Below are positions 15,275-23,890 of a stretch of DNA of 64,000 nt, piece by piece; position 1 is the stretch's first letter; each line of letters begins with the position of its first letter. Below the pieces are notes generated by a model, which was not told where the DNA came from, ran no database searches, and saw only the letters and a list, made by a program, of their open reading frames with translations. The stretch is taken from NCBI GenBank assembly GCA_045430305.1, contig JAILXW010000002.1, positions 1 to 64,000 of the forward strand, given 5' to 3'. Both the position numbers and the translations under genes were made by a program. Source of the DNA: Agarilytica sp045430305 (lineage in GTDB: Bacteria > Pseudomonadota > Gammaproteobacteria > Pseudomonadales > Cellvibrionaceae).

Positions 15275-16441
15275 ATGGTTTCTGCGACCAAGAATAAAAT
15301 CAAAGTTCTCGTGATTGACGATTCTCGTGTTGTGCGAGTTGCTGCAACGCGCATGTTCGATGAAGACTTTGAGGTGCTGCTGGGTGTCGATGGTGCCGAC
15401 GGTTTGGCAATTATTGAGCGTGATCCCGACATTCATGTGGTTTTTTCTGATTTAGCCATGCCAGAGATGGACGGTTTTGAGCTGCTAGAGGCTATTCGCT
15501 CACATACAGATGAAAACATTCGTGAATTGCCCGTTATTGTTGCCACTGGTGCGGGCAACCCAGAATCGGCCAAGCAGAAAGCATTTTCTTTGGGCGCAAC
15601 AGACTTTGTTACCAAGCCGTTTAATGCGACAGACATAAAAGCTCGTGCGCGTTCTTACGCTAAATTCCATGAGCAAGCGCGTTCGCTAAAAGAGCATTCT
15701 ACGATTGATGAGCTTACGGGTTTGCTCAATACCCGTGGTTTGCAATTACAGTTAGAAAAAGAGATTTCTTTTGCGCAGCGTCACGAATCTAACCTCACGA
15801 TGATTGCCTTAGAGGTGGATCATTACAAAGATCTGTTTGTTCGCATCGGTCGCGAGGGCACAGAAAAAGTTATCAAGCGTGTAGCGCGTGTATTAGAAGA
15901 TACCTTTAGAAAAGAAGACAGTATCGCCCGTGTTAGTCTCGCGCGGTACGTCGTATCTATGCCGATGGCGCTAACCGAAAATGCGATGGAAATGGCCAAT
16001 CGTATTTGTCATACGGTCGAGACCTTAAAAGCGAAACTTGATGGTAAGCGGATTAAAATTACGGTTTCCATTGGCGTAAGTTCGGTTGTGATTGATAGCG
16101 ATGTCGATGCAGACACGTTAATTGGTCTTTCAATAGAGGCGCTAGAAAAAGCATCTAACAAAGGCGCGAGTCAAATTCACGAATTGAGTTTGTCTGAATA
16201 TCGAAAACAGCTTGAAGAAGAAGCGCGCCGTTCACTTTCAATCGATAGTTTGCTGGAGCGAATCGAGGTGGGTGATCAAATTGCAGTAGCTAAGCGTCTT
16301 GATGCCGCGATAGAACGTTTAACGCCTTTAATTCAATTAATGTCTGATCAGCAAATGCAGCGTGTGCTAAGTGCAAGACAAAAGCTTGGTGATAATGTGG
16401 TGAGTATGTCGGACCATGCTGATAAAAATACAGCGTCTTAG
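15275..16441 (+). CDS. Response regulator with degenerate GGDEF domain
   Basis: 388 residues from ATG 15275, with AGAGG 6 nt upstream. An N-terminal REC domain has 'V-L-V-I-D-D-S-R', phospho-acceptor Asp in 'F-S-D-L-A-M-P' and Lys in 'T-K-P-F'. After a linker, 'T-I-D-E-L-T-G-L-L-N' marks the start of a GGDEF fold, but the active-site loop reads 'S-L-A-R-Y-V-V', so the GG(D/E)EF signature is gone and diguanylate cyclase activity is unlikely. An RxxD inhibitory site is not evident either. A helical tail of about 90 residues follows. It could be a c-di-GMP/GTP receptor or a protein-interaction output. It stands alone before a strong terminator. Confidence 0.88.
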   Translation: MVSATKNKIKVLVIDDSRVVRVAATRMFDEDFEVLLGVDGADGLAIIERDPDIHVVFSDLAMPEMDGFELLEAIRSHTDENIRELPVIVATGAGNPESAKQKAFSLGATDFVTKPFNATDIKARARSYAKFHEQARSLKEHSTIDELTGLLNTRGLQLQLEKEISFAQRHESNLTMIALEVDHYKDLFVRIGREGTEKVIKRVARVLEDTFRKEDSIARVSLARYVVSMPMALTENAMEMANRICHTVETLKAKLDGKRIKITVSIGVSSVVIDSDVDADTLIGLSIEALEKASNKGASQIHELSLSEYRKQLEEEARRSLSIDSLLERIEVGDQIAVAKRLDAAIERLTPLIQLMSDQQMQRVLSARQKLGDNVVSMSDHADKNTAS

Positions 16442-16473
16442 CATTACTAAAGCAAAGCTATATATTAAACACT

Positions 16474-16501
16474 GAAAGGCGCCCAAGAGGCGCCTTTTTT
16501 A
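16474..16501 (+). terminator. Rho-independent terminator
   Basis: AAGGCGCC-CAAGA-GGCGCCTT (16477-16497) followed by TTTTT; a perfect 8-bp GC-rich stem with a 5-nt loop, between the response regulator and the convergent regulator gene, and probably usable in both directions. Confidence 0.9.
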
Positions 16502-16504
16502 TGC

Positions 16505-17398
16505 TTACTTCAATATTGTTAATCGTGCTTCAGGAATACGTGTGACGGATTTTGAAAAACCATCAATTAACGGGCGAATTTGTAAAAGAAGTATAGGGTC
16601 AATGTCATCCAAAATGCTGCGCACTAGTTCAAGCCGGGCGTTTTGCATTTTCCTCACTTCTGAATAATGTGTAGCGCCCAAAATAATCAGAGGGTCGATT
16701 TGCGTCGCAACTGTAAATCGAGCAGAAACCAGTACGCTAAATCTAGGGAAAGGTTCAGGTTTTTCATAATCTTGGTATGTAGAAAGGGATACGCCAATTA
16801 CGGCTGCGGTGTATTCTTGGCTCCAAGAAAAATAGTCTCGCATTGCGCGCAGGCCATAGGCAATAGCAACATAGATATTATCTTGGCTTTCCTGACGTAC
16901 TTGCGTCATTTTCTCTTGTGTAATGCCAGAGTTTGAAAAGCTTGCTACATTGGCGTGCTGCCCGCTAGCAAATTGCAAAAGGTTGTTGAGTAATATTGAA
17001 AAATATTTATCGGTAAGCGAATTTGCTAGACACCACAGGTAGTTGAGTTCTTTGTCATATTTAATGCTTGGTAAATATTGTTCGAACTCAGAACCTTGAA
17101 GTAAATGAAATACGGGTTGTGAAAATACCATTGACCAACGCTGAGCGACGTCGATTCTCATCGTGTCCAACCCAGATTCATATTTTTTATATTGAGATAA
17201 AGAAACCCCTAAAGATTTTGCGACTTGAGCCTGTGAAAGGTTGGCAAGTTTGCGATTGCTTGCCATATTGTTAGCCATCGCAGCTTTGGTGTGTTGTTCC
17301 TGTTTCTGGAATGAGATTGTTTTGGCTTTATGCTCCTTGGGGTAGCGCTCAGATAAAAGCGCAAAAACCTTTAAGTAATAGGGGTCTTCTAAATTCAT
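16505..17398 (-). CDS. Regulator-like protein with two XRE-type HTH domains
   Basis: 297 residues. Two helix-turn-helix-like segments are visible: residues about 47-76 ('L-S-Q-A-Q-V-A-K-S-L-G-V-S-L-S-Q-Y-K-K-Y-E') and about 192-217 ('W-S-Q-E-Y-T-A-A-V-I-G-V-S-L-S-T-Y-Q-D-Y-E'). Each has the XRE/Cro pattern of 'S-Q-x-x-x-A-x-x-x-G-V-S-x-x-x-Y-x-x-Y-E'. The similarity suggests an internal duplication: two copies of about 145 residues, each an HTH followed by a helical segment. No membrane segment. I know no characterised protein of this form. Its start is about 200 nt from the divergent hybrid kinase gene, which could be a partner or target. Confidence 0.7.
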   Translation of the reverse strand: MNLEDPYYLKVFALLSERYPKEHKAKTISFQKQEQHTKAAMANNMASNRKLANLSQAQVAKSLGVSLSQYKKYESGLDTMRIDVAQRWSMVFSQPVFHLLQGSEFEQYLPSIKYDKELNYLWCLANSLTDKYFSILLNNLLQFASGQHANVASFSNSGITQEKMTQVRQESQDNIYVAIAYGLRAMRDYFSWSQEYTAAVIGVSLSTYQDYEKPEPFPRFSVLVSARFTVATQIDPLIILGATHYSEVRKMQNARLELVRSILDDIDPILLLQIRPLIDGFSKSVTRIPEARLTILK

Positions 17399-17596
17399 TT
17401 CGTATTAGCGCTTAGTTATGAGGGGTATTTTACAGGGCAATATACGAACGAATTGTACCTGATCTAATTTCAATTGAGTGAGTAGTGTTTTACTTTTGTT
17501 GGCGCCAAAGTCATTGCAAGTGGTGTGGCGTTGAAATCTGCTGATGCCCTAAGGCTGAGCTTCTATACTTAAGGGATATACCCGACAAGTAGATCA

Positions 17597-19342
17597 ATGA
17601 ACAAGCGTAAAAAAATTCGAGTTATTAATACCTTACTAGCCGCAAGTGGAGGGGTGCTGCTTACCTCCGTGTGGGTGTATGCCCTTGTGTTTGATCGGGT
17701 AGCTGCTGGATTGTGGGTGGCTGCGACGTTCGTTAGTATTTTTTGGCTGGTAAATCTCCTGTTTGTTTGCCTGGTTGCAGGGGACTGGGTACAACGCTTG
17801 AAAGACCCTTCTTTGACCTTGCCGCAAATGTATTGGGCGGGCCTGTCATCGACAATCAGTTTATTGTTTATTCCTTCGCAGGCACTCGAAATCTATTTGA
17901 TCATCTTGATTATTCTCGTGTTCGGAATCTTTAAAGCGAGAGCGCGAGATTTTTACCGCTACAGTGGTTTTCTATTTGTAGTTATCTGTATTGCTAACCT
18001 ATACCCATCTGCGCAGGTAGAAACGTTACGATCAAATACGGATCGCGTGTTTTCACTGGTTACTATGAGTGCTTGTATTGCCATAATTGCATTTCTGTGT
18101 AACTCAATGGCTCGACTAAAAAATCGTTTGCATGAAAAAAACGAAGCGTTAAATCATGCGCTCGAAGCCAAAAATCAATTTTTAGCAAATATGAGTCACG
18201 AATTACGTACGCCAATGAATGGTGTGGTTGGGATGTTGCAAGTTATTGATAGAAAAAATATCGATAATGGCGTGAGGGAAAATGTCGCTGTGGCGAAAGA
18301 TAGCGCCGCTTTATTGCTAAATCTTATTAATGAAATTCTTGATTTTTCAAAGCTTAATGCTGATAAGGTCGAGATCGAAATAATAGGCGGATCGCTAAAA
18401 GCAATTTTACAAAATACGTCCTGTATTTTTCGTGAACAGGCAAAAATGGAAGGGCTTCAATTTAGTTGTATATTAGAAACAGATGTTCCGGAAATGATCG
18501 AAACGGATTTGTTTCGTTTGAGGCAAGTGCTGAATAACCTGCTTGGGAATGCCATAAAGTTCACGGGTGATGGAATGGTGAGGTTTTCATGTGCTTGGGA
18601 TTCATCGACAAGCGCTCTGACGTTTAAAGTGGAAGATAGTGGTATTGGTATAGCGCCTGAGAAAGTGGAAAAGTTATTTGATTCTTTCAGCCAGGCAGAT
18701 CGATCTACGACAAGAAAATATGGTGGTACAGGTCTAGGGCTTTCTATTTCGAAGAAAATATGCGAGTTGCTAGGTGGCGAGATTAGTGTCGACAGCGAAT
18801 TGGGCAAGGGTAGCTGCTTCAGCTTTTATATTGCGGCTCAAAATGTTGGTAGCGTTATGCTTCCAAAAGGTGAGTTAGACCTTACATTTACAATGGCCTC
18901 AGAGCAATCTAGTCAGGGTGATGAACTTGGCAATGAGAAAGGCAGTAGGGTAGAAAAGCCAAGACTTATAATTGTTGATGATAATGAAATAAACGTGGAA
19001 GTCTGCGAGATGATTGTCGAGGACCTTGGTTATAAAAGTAAGTCTTTCACGTCAGGTAAAAAGGCATTGGAATTTTTATTTGAATATCATGACGATGTGG
19101 ACGCTCTGTTGTTAGATTGCCAAATGCCCGAGATGGATGGTTATGAGGTGTGTGCACGTATTCGTGAGCATGAAAAAGAGCATTCACTAAGGCGGCTGCC
19201 AGTAATTGCGTTAACCGCAAATGCATTATCTGGTGATCGTGAAAAATGTATCTCAGCGGGAATGGATGACTACACAACTAAACCAATAGATGCTGATGCG
19301 TTAAATGAAAAAATTAAGAGTTATATTGGCGAGGCGATATAG
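17597..19342 (+). CDS. Membrane hybrid histidine kinase/response regulator
   Basis: 581 residues. The N-terminal third has about six hydrophobic helices (residues about 11-175) with no periplasmic sensor domain, so it probably senses membrane state or a small ligand inside the bilayer. A short coiled linker leads to HisKA with His in 'A-N-M-S-H-E-L-R-T-P-M-N-G' (about 200). The HATPase has N-box 'L-L-G-N-A-I-K-F', G1 'D-S-G-I-G' and 'G-G-T-G-L-G-L'. The C-terminal REC has 'I-V-D-D-N-E', phospho-Asp in 'L-D-C-Q-M-P-E-M-D-G' and Lys in 'T-K-P'. All catalytic residues are present. There is no HPt, so phosphotransfer must go to another protein. It is divergent from the dual-HTH gene. Confidence 0.92.
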   Translation: MNKRKKIRVINTLLAASGGVLLTSVWVYALVFDRVAAGLWVAATFVSIFWLVNLLFVCLVAGDWVQRLKDPSLTLPQMYWAGLSSTISLLFIPSQALEIYLIILIILVFGIFKARARDFYRYSGFLFVVICIANLYPSAQVETLRSNTDRVFSLVTMSACIAIIAFLCNSMARLKNRLHEKNEALNHALEAKNQFLANMSHELRTPMNGVVGMLQVIDRKNIDNGVRENVAVAKDSAALLLNLINEILDFSKLNADKVEIEIIGGSLKAILQNTSCIFREQAKMEGLQFSCILETDVPEMIETDLFRLRQVLNNLLGNAIKFTGDGMVRFSCAWDSSTSALTFKVEDSGIGIAPEKVEKLFDSFSQADRSTTRKYGGTGLGLSISKKICELLGGEISVDSELGKGSCFSFYIAAQNVGSVMLPKGELDLTFTMASEQSSQGDELGNEKGSRVEKPRLIIVDDNEINVEVCEMIVEDLGYKSKSFTSGKKALEFLFEYHDDVDALLLDCQMPEMDGYEVCARIREHEKEHSLRRLPVIALTANALSGDREKCISAGMDDYTTKPIDADALNEKIKSYIGEAI

Positions 19343-19389
19343 ATGTCGCGAAAACAGGCGTTTTGTGTATGCAGTAGGCCAAAGATCTC

Positions 19390-19917
19390 CTATTTTTCGA
19401 TGACTAGCGTCAATTCACCTACTTTAAAACCGAACTTCGTTAAATCGCTTTTGTTAATGAGGCGATTGTCAGTAACGAGGTAAAGCCAGTCGTCGATAAA
19501 TACATTAATTGTGTCGTTCTTATAGGGGATTTCGAGCGTGTATTGCCAGCGTAGTGTGTTTCCAGAAACTTGCCCTTTCGCCTTACCAACAACATCTCCT
19601 GCGTCGCCACTAACTTTTCCGTTGTCGTCTATCTTCAACGTCCAGAAGCGCTTACTTTCTTCGCCATCATCAAAATAGAAGGTTTCGTCGAGGTAGCCGG
19701 TGTCACCTTCCCACCAGGCTTTTATATTTGCGCTGAATTTTCGTGTGACGCTACCTTGTCGGTCTTCAAGTATCCCGTAAGCTTTTAATTCCCCATTAAA
19801 AAAAGTTTTTAGATCCAGTTTTGGGGTGCTATTTGTGTAATCCTGAACTTTGGGTCCAGAGCACGCGGCAAGCGTTAGAGCCAATAGAGTTACCACAGAT
19901 TTAACGAAAGTTCTCAT
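19390..19917 (-). CDS. DUF3833 family lipoprotein
   Basis: 175 residues with lipoprotein signal and lipobox Leu-Ala-Ala-Cys (Cys19). The mature part, with 'L-D-L-K-T-F-F-N-G-E-L-K-A-Y-G-I-L-E-D-R-Q-G' and 'K-A-W-W-E-G-D-T-G-Y-L-D-E-T-F', is the DUF3833 lipocalin-like beta-barrel pattern: repeated strands ending in a Thr-Asp-Asn-Arg turn. It is the last gene of a three-gene operon (DUF2878, chalcone-isomerase-like, DUF3833). In several proteobacteria these three accompany cyclopropane-fatty-acid synthase-like and FAD oxidoreductase genes of a sigma-E/ChrR light-stress cluster; those partners are not in this window. Probable role: envelope lipid handling, inferred. Confidence 0.85.
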   Translation of the reverse strand: MRTFVKSVVTLLALTLAACSGPKVQDYTNSTPKLDLKTFFNGELKAYGILEDRQGSVTRKFSANIKAWWEGDTGYLDETFYFDDGEESKRFWTLKIDDNGKVSGDAGDVVGKAKGQVSGNTLRWQYTLEIPYKNDTINVFIDDWLYLVTDNRLINKSDLTKFGFKVGELTLVIEK

Positions 19918-19927
19918 AGTTTAATAC

Positions 19928-20443
19928 CTAATTAGCGCCCAGAAGTTGTTTTCGTAATTCAGGGCGGCTAGTCTTTATAGAAAGCCAGATAGATGAAAAT
20001 GCGATAGAAAACTCTGGGTCTTTGATGGTTCCGAGAGTCGTTCCATTTAATAAAAATGTCGCGTGTTGATTCTCAGTGACAATCATCGTGAGTGTGTCCG
20101 ATGCCCTCACGTCAGACCACGTTTGTTCAAGTTGTTCGGCCCAGTCTTGCGCCGAGGGGTGGTTTCTCAAGCCAATATGTTTCCACTGGTTGATCGTTTC
20201 ATTTATCAAACGCGACTTTTTTATACTGCGTAGATATTCAATTTCTAGGGCGAAAGGTTGGCCTGGTATATATTTCCCGTCTTTAGCGAATAGCTGCGCA
20301 TTGTATATATCCCAAAAAGCCACTTTCATAGACCCTTGCCCTACCAAGTCCCAGTGTGTTCTTTCATTTGCCCTGGCGTTTGAGGGTTGGCTTAAAAACG
20401 CCAAGACTAAGATGAAACCGGCAAGAAAACTATTTTTTAACAT
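19928..20443 (-). CDS. Chalcone isomerase-like periplasmic protein
   Basis: 171 residues with a signal peptide cut near residue 25. The domain ('V-G-Q-G-S-M-K-V-A-F-W-D-I-Y-N-A-Q-L-F-A' then 'P-F-A-L-E-I-E-Y-L-R-S-I') is that of the bacterial chalcone-isomerase-like family, a fold shared with plant fatty-acid-binding FAP proteins. 'I-K-D-P-E-F-S-I-A-F-S-S-I-W-L' near the C-terminus is also typical. Enzymatic isomerase activity is not expected; fatty-acid binding is the more plausible role. Its start overlaps the upstream DUF2878 gene by 14 nt and its stop is 10 nt before the DUF3833 start, so the three are translationally linked. Confidence 0.85.
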   Translation of the reverse strand: MLKNSFLAGFILVLAFLSQPSNARANERTHWDLVGQGSMKVAFWDIYNAQLFAKDGKYIPGQPFALEIEYLRSIKKSRLINETINQWKHIGLRNHPSAQDWAEQLEQTWSDVRASDTLTMIVTENQHATFLLNGTTLGTIKDPEFSIAFSSIWLSIKTSRPELRKQLLGAN

Positions 20444-20957
20444 AACGATCTACCAGAAAATAAAATAGTGGTATTTTACAGCCCCATACAAGCGCCAAAA
20501 TAATGCAAGTGTGTAATTCTGGGTGGCCAAAGTCGACGGCCCCAAACCGATAACCGGCGTAATAGCTACTCGTGCCACCAAAGGCGCCCAGAAATACTTG
20601 AGCTACCATAGGTAGATTCCGAATCCATGCCAAGCTGTGCACAATAGTGAGCGAAAATGCAAACCATAAAAGCAGTAGCCAAACAGGAATTATGCTTATA
20701 TCAAAAACGAAGACTTGTGAGATAGATAAGAAAAGATCGACAGTGATTCCAATGGGCGCGATGATAAGTAAAGCCTGGAGATCTGTTCTGCGCTCTTGGC
20801 TTAAAAAGAAATGTGCCGCTATTAGCGCGGCGCTTACGAGGACGTAAGTGTTGCCAGTAAATACACCCAAACACCACACGCTTTGAAAGATGATGAAGTT
20901 CACTAACTTAAAGTAGCTACTGGGTATACTGCTTGAAATCGTAAGGCTGTTGATCAT
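20430..20957 (-). CDS. DUF2878 family inner-membrane protein
   Basis: 175 residues, almost entirely hydrophobic, with about five to six transmembrane helices. The N-terminal 'F-I-I-F-Q-S-V-W-C-L-G-V' and the central 'D-L-F-L-S-I-S-Q-V-F-V-F' and 'P-V-W-L-L-L-L-W-F-A-F' match the DUF2878 pattern as I remember it. No catalytic motif. It is the first gene of the operon with the chalcone-isomerase-like and DUF3833 proteins and probably forms an inner-membrane component of the same pathway. Function unknown. Confidence 0.82.
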   Translation of the reverse strand: MINSLTISSSIPSSYFKLVNFIIFQSVWCLGVFTGNTYVLVSAALIAAHFFLSQERRTDLQALLIIAPIGITVDLFLSISQVFVFDISIIPVWLLLLWFAFSLTIVHSLAWIRNLPMVAQVFLGAFGGTSSYYAGYRFGAVDFGHPELHTCIILALVWGCKIPLFYFLVDRYVKK

Positions 20958-21047
20958 GCTTGCGTCCGTATTTCTATCTATATACTGATTTCTATCGATT
21001 TTGGATGACTCTCAATTTCATGCTTAATCTCAAACTGGAGACTCTAG

Positions 21048-22232
21048 ATGACGTCCTCGCTCTGTAATGCCCTAGACACGCAGCTTTCTGAGTTGCGCCA
21101 AGCGGGTTTATTCAAACAAGAACATGCGCTATCGACCGCGCAGCGCGCAAAGGTTATGACTAACGAGGGGGAGCTTTTAAACCTGTGCTCCAATAACTAC
21201 TTGGGCTTGGCAGATGCGAAAGATCTTGTTGAGGAGGCAAAAAACGCCTTAGATTCGTTCGGGTTTGGAATGGCCTCTGTGCGCTTTATTTGTGGTACGC
21301 AGACACCGCACAAACAACTGGAGTCGCGGTTAAGTAAATTCTTGCTAAAGGAAGATGCGATTCTGTATTCCAGTTGCTTCGATGCCAATGCAGGAATATT
21401 CGAATGTCTATTCGACGAACGCGATGCCGTGATCTCAGATGCCTTAAATCATGCCTCGATCATTGATGGCATTAGGCTGAGTAAGGCGAAGCGCTTACGT
21501 TATGCCAACAATGACATGACTGAGCTTGAGAAGCAGTTACAGGCGGCCAAGGGCTCGCGCTTTCGCTTGATTGTCACAGATGGTGTTTTTTCAATGGATG
21601 GCATATTGGCGAACCTGCCAGGTATTTGTGACCTGGCGGAAAAGTATGATGCCAGTGTGATGGTGGATGATAGTCATGCGGTCGGTGTTTTGGGCGAGCG
21701 GGGTGCGGGTACGGCTGAATATTATGGAGTGGAAGACCGCATCGATATATTGAGCGGGACTTTTGGTAAAGCCTTGGGTGGCGCGAGTGGCGGGTACGTC
21801 GCCGCCAAACGACCCATTGTTGAGTGGCTGCGACAGCGTTCGCGACCGTATTTGTTTTCCAACGCCCTGGCCCCAGCTATAACTGCGGCCTCCATCAAAG
21901 CCATAGAGCTTGCTGAGCAAGGTAAAGAGCTGAGAAAAAACCTAAGTGAAAACGCGTTATATTTTAGATCGAGGCTAAAGCAAGCCGGTTTTACGCTGTG
22001 TGGTGAAGGTCACCCTATCGTGCCCGTATTGGTTGGCGACGCTCCATTAGCGAAAGAATTTTCTCAAAAACTTTTTGAAAAAGGAATTTACGCAATAGCG
22101 TTTTCATACCCGGTAGTGCCAAAGGGAAAGTCTAGAATTAGAACCCAAATAAGCGCGGGGCATTCAAGGGCAGATATCGAGTTTGCTATTAATGCTTTTG
22201 TTGAGGTTGGGCGGTTGCTTAAATTAATCTAG
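21048..22232 (+). CDS. kbl: Glycine C-acetyltransferase (2-amino-3-ketobutyrate CoA ligase)
   Basis: 394 residues, the family length. PLP Schiff-base Lys241 is in 'S-G-T-F-G-K-A-L-G-G', preceded by 'V-M-V-D-D-S-H-A-V-G-V-L-G' (the Asp and His that contact PLP). The N-terminal 'N-L-C-S-N-N-Y-L-G-L-A' is the alpha-oxoamine synthase signature. Kbl converts 2-amino-3-ketobutyrate and CoA to glycine and acetyl-CoA in threonine catabolism. The usual partner tdh is not adjacent: the next gene is convergent and belongs to an Opp operon. BioF and other oxoamine synthases are relatives, but residues such as 'G-F-G-M-A-S-V-R-F-I-C-G-T' favour Kbl. Confidence 0.92.
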   Translation: MTSSLCNALDTQLSELRQAGLFKQEHALSTAQRAKVMTNEGELLNLCSNNYLGLADAKDLVEEAKNALDSFGFGMASVRFICGTQTPHKQLESRLSKFLLKEDAILYSSCFDANAGIFECLFDERDAVISDALNHASIIDGIRLSKAKRLRYANNDMTELEKQLQAAKGSRFRLIVTDGVFSMDGILANLPGICDLAEKYDASVMVDDSHAVGVLGERGAGTAEYYGVEDRIDILSGTFGKALGGASGGYVAAKRPIVEWLRQRSRPYLFSNALAPAITAASIKAIELAEQGKELRKNLSENALYFRSRLKQAGFTLCGEGHPIVPVLVGDAPLAKEFSQKLFEKGIYAIAFSYPVVPKGKSRIRTQISAGHSRADIEFAINAFVEVGRLLKLI

Positions 22233-22285
22233 ACGAGTGACAAAAATAGAGAGCCTATCTGACAGATCATAACTACAAAACCCTG

Positions 22286-23884
22286 TTAAAGTTTAGGGAT
22301 CGCGCTTAAAAGTTGTTTGGAATAGTCGTTTTGTGGAAAATTGTAAAGCTGCTCCGTTTCTTCAATTTCAACCAGCTGTCCAGCCTGCATTACTGCAACC
22401 CGATCACAAATGTAACGGACGACAGATAGGTCGTGAGAAATAAATAACATCGTGATGTGATAATTTCTTGCTAGTTCCAGAAGTAAATCCAGAACTTGAG
22501 CTTGTATGGTGACGTCTAAAGCAGATACAGGCTCATCAGCAATGATAAGTTTGGGTTTTAGGGCGACGGCACGAGCGATAGCAATTCGTTGACGTTGCCC
22601 GCCGGAAAATTCATGGGGGTATTTTCGGATAAATCTTCGGTCTAAGCCTACTTCGTCCATGAGTGTGTTGATCGCTTGATCTAAATCTTTTTTACTGACT
22701 TGCCGGTGTAAAAGTAAAGGCTCAGCCAGAATGTCAAACACTGTCATTCGTGGGTTGAGTGAGGCATAGGGGTCTTGGAAAATCATTTGAAAATTTTTCC
22801 GCTCTGCCTTAAGTTGATCTCGGTCTAGGCTAAGAATATTTGTTTCGTTTAAAAGAATTTCACCAGATTTTGAATCGACTAGCCTCATAACGCTGCGGCC
22901 AAGCGTTGACTTTCCGGAGCCAGACTCGCCAACCAGCCCAACGATTTCGCCCTGCTTTAACGTAAGTGAGACATCGTCGACCGCTTTTAACTCGCGTTTA
23001 CGGCGATTCCATGGCGGGCCCTGCAGGGTTTCAAAGCTCGTACTTAGCCCTCTGATTTCCAATAGCGTGTCATCATTTGAAGCGTTGTCTATTTGCTTGG
23101 CGGTGGTAGGAATTGCTGAAATTAGCTTCTTTGTGTAGGCGTGTTGGGGGTTGCCAAAGATATTCTTTGCGCTGCCTCGCTCTACGATTTTTCCTTTTTC
23201 CATCACTAGAATGTGTTGGGCGATAGACTGAATAACCGCGAGATCGTGTGTAATAAAAATAATTGAGAGTTTTCGCTTACCCTGAATGTTTGCGAGTAAT
23301 TCTAATATTTGAGCTTGAATCGTGACGTCAAGTGCTGTTGTTGGTTCATCTGCGATGAGTATTTCAGGCTCGGTAGCCAATGCCATGGCAATCATTACCC
23401 GTTGTCGCATGCCACCAGAATATTCGTGAGGGTAGCTATCGATACGTTCGTGTGCATCTCGAATACCTACCTCTTCAAGCGCTGCGATGGCACGTTTCCT
23501 GGCGTCAGGTTTTGATAGCTTTTCATGTATGCGAATGGATTCAATAATTTGATTTCCAATCGTCATATATGGGTTGAGGGAGGTCATAGGGTCTTGAAAA
23601 ATCATACTGATTTTCTTGCCGCGTACACGGCGCAATGATTTTTCGTCAAGTTTTAACAGATCTTGCTCTTGGAATATCGCGCTGCCGCTTTCGACTTGGC
23701 CGGGAGGGCAGGGAATTAGACCAAGTATGCTGTAGCAGGTAACTGACTTTCCTGATCCAGACTCTCCGACAATACCTAATAATTCCCCTTCGTTTAATTC
23801 AAAGCTTATATCATCAGCAGCGACACTTCGCCCTTCACGTGAACTAAAAGATACGGTCAAGTTTTTTACTGTAAGCGCGCTCAT
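22286..23884 (-). CDS. Oligopeptide ABC transporter ATP-binding protein, fused OppD-OppF type
   Basis: 532 residues from ATG 23884. It contains two complete ATPase domains in one chain: Walker A 'G-E-S-G-S-G-K-S' at about 40 and again at about 320; signature 'S-G-G-M-R-Q-R' then 'S-G-G-Q-R-Q-R'; Walker B 'I-L-I-A-D-E-P' and 'L-I-I-A-D-E-P'. Each half ends with the OppD/F C-terminal extension. This is the YejF-like arrangement in which OppD and OppF are fused. It powers peptide uptake with the two permeases encoded upstream. Last gene of the peptidase-opp operon; 6 nt after the oppC-like gene. Confidence 0.93.
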   Translation of the reverse strand: MSALTVKNLTVSFSSREGRSVAADDISFELNEGELLGIVGESGSGKSVTCYSILGLIPCPPGQVESGSAIFQEQDLLKLDEKSLRRVRGKKISMIFQDPMTSLNPYMTIGNQIIESIRIHEKLSKPDARKRAIAALEEVGIRDAHERIDSYPHEYSGGMRQRVMIAMALATEPEILIADEPTTALDVTIQAQILELLANIQGKRKLSIIFITHDLAVIQSIAQHILVMEKGKIVERGSAKNIFGNPQHAYTKKLISAIPTTAKQIDNASNDDTLLEIRGLSTSFETLQGPPWNRRKRELKAVDDVSLTLKQGEIVGLVGESGSGKSTLGRSVMRLVDSKSGEILLNETNILSLDRDQLKAERKNFQMIFQDPYASLNPRMTVFDILAEPLLLHRQVSKKDLDQAINTLMDEVGLDRRFIRKYPHEFSGGQRQRIAIARAVALKPKLIIADEPVSALDVTIQAQVLDLLLELARNYHITMLFISHDLSVVRYICDRVAVMQAGQLVEIEETEQLYNFPQNDYSKQLLSAIPKL

Positions 23885-23890
23885 CAAATT

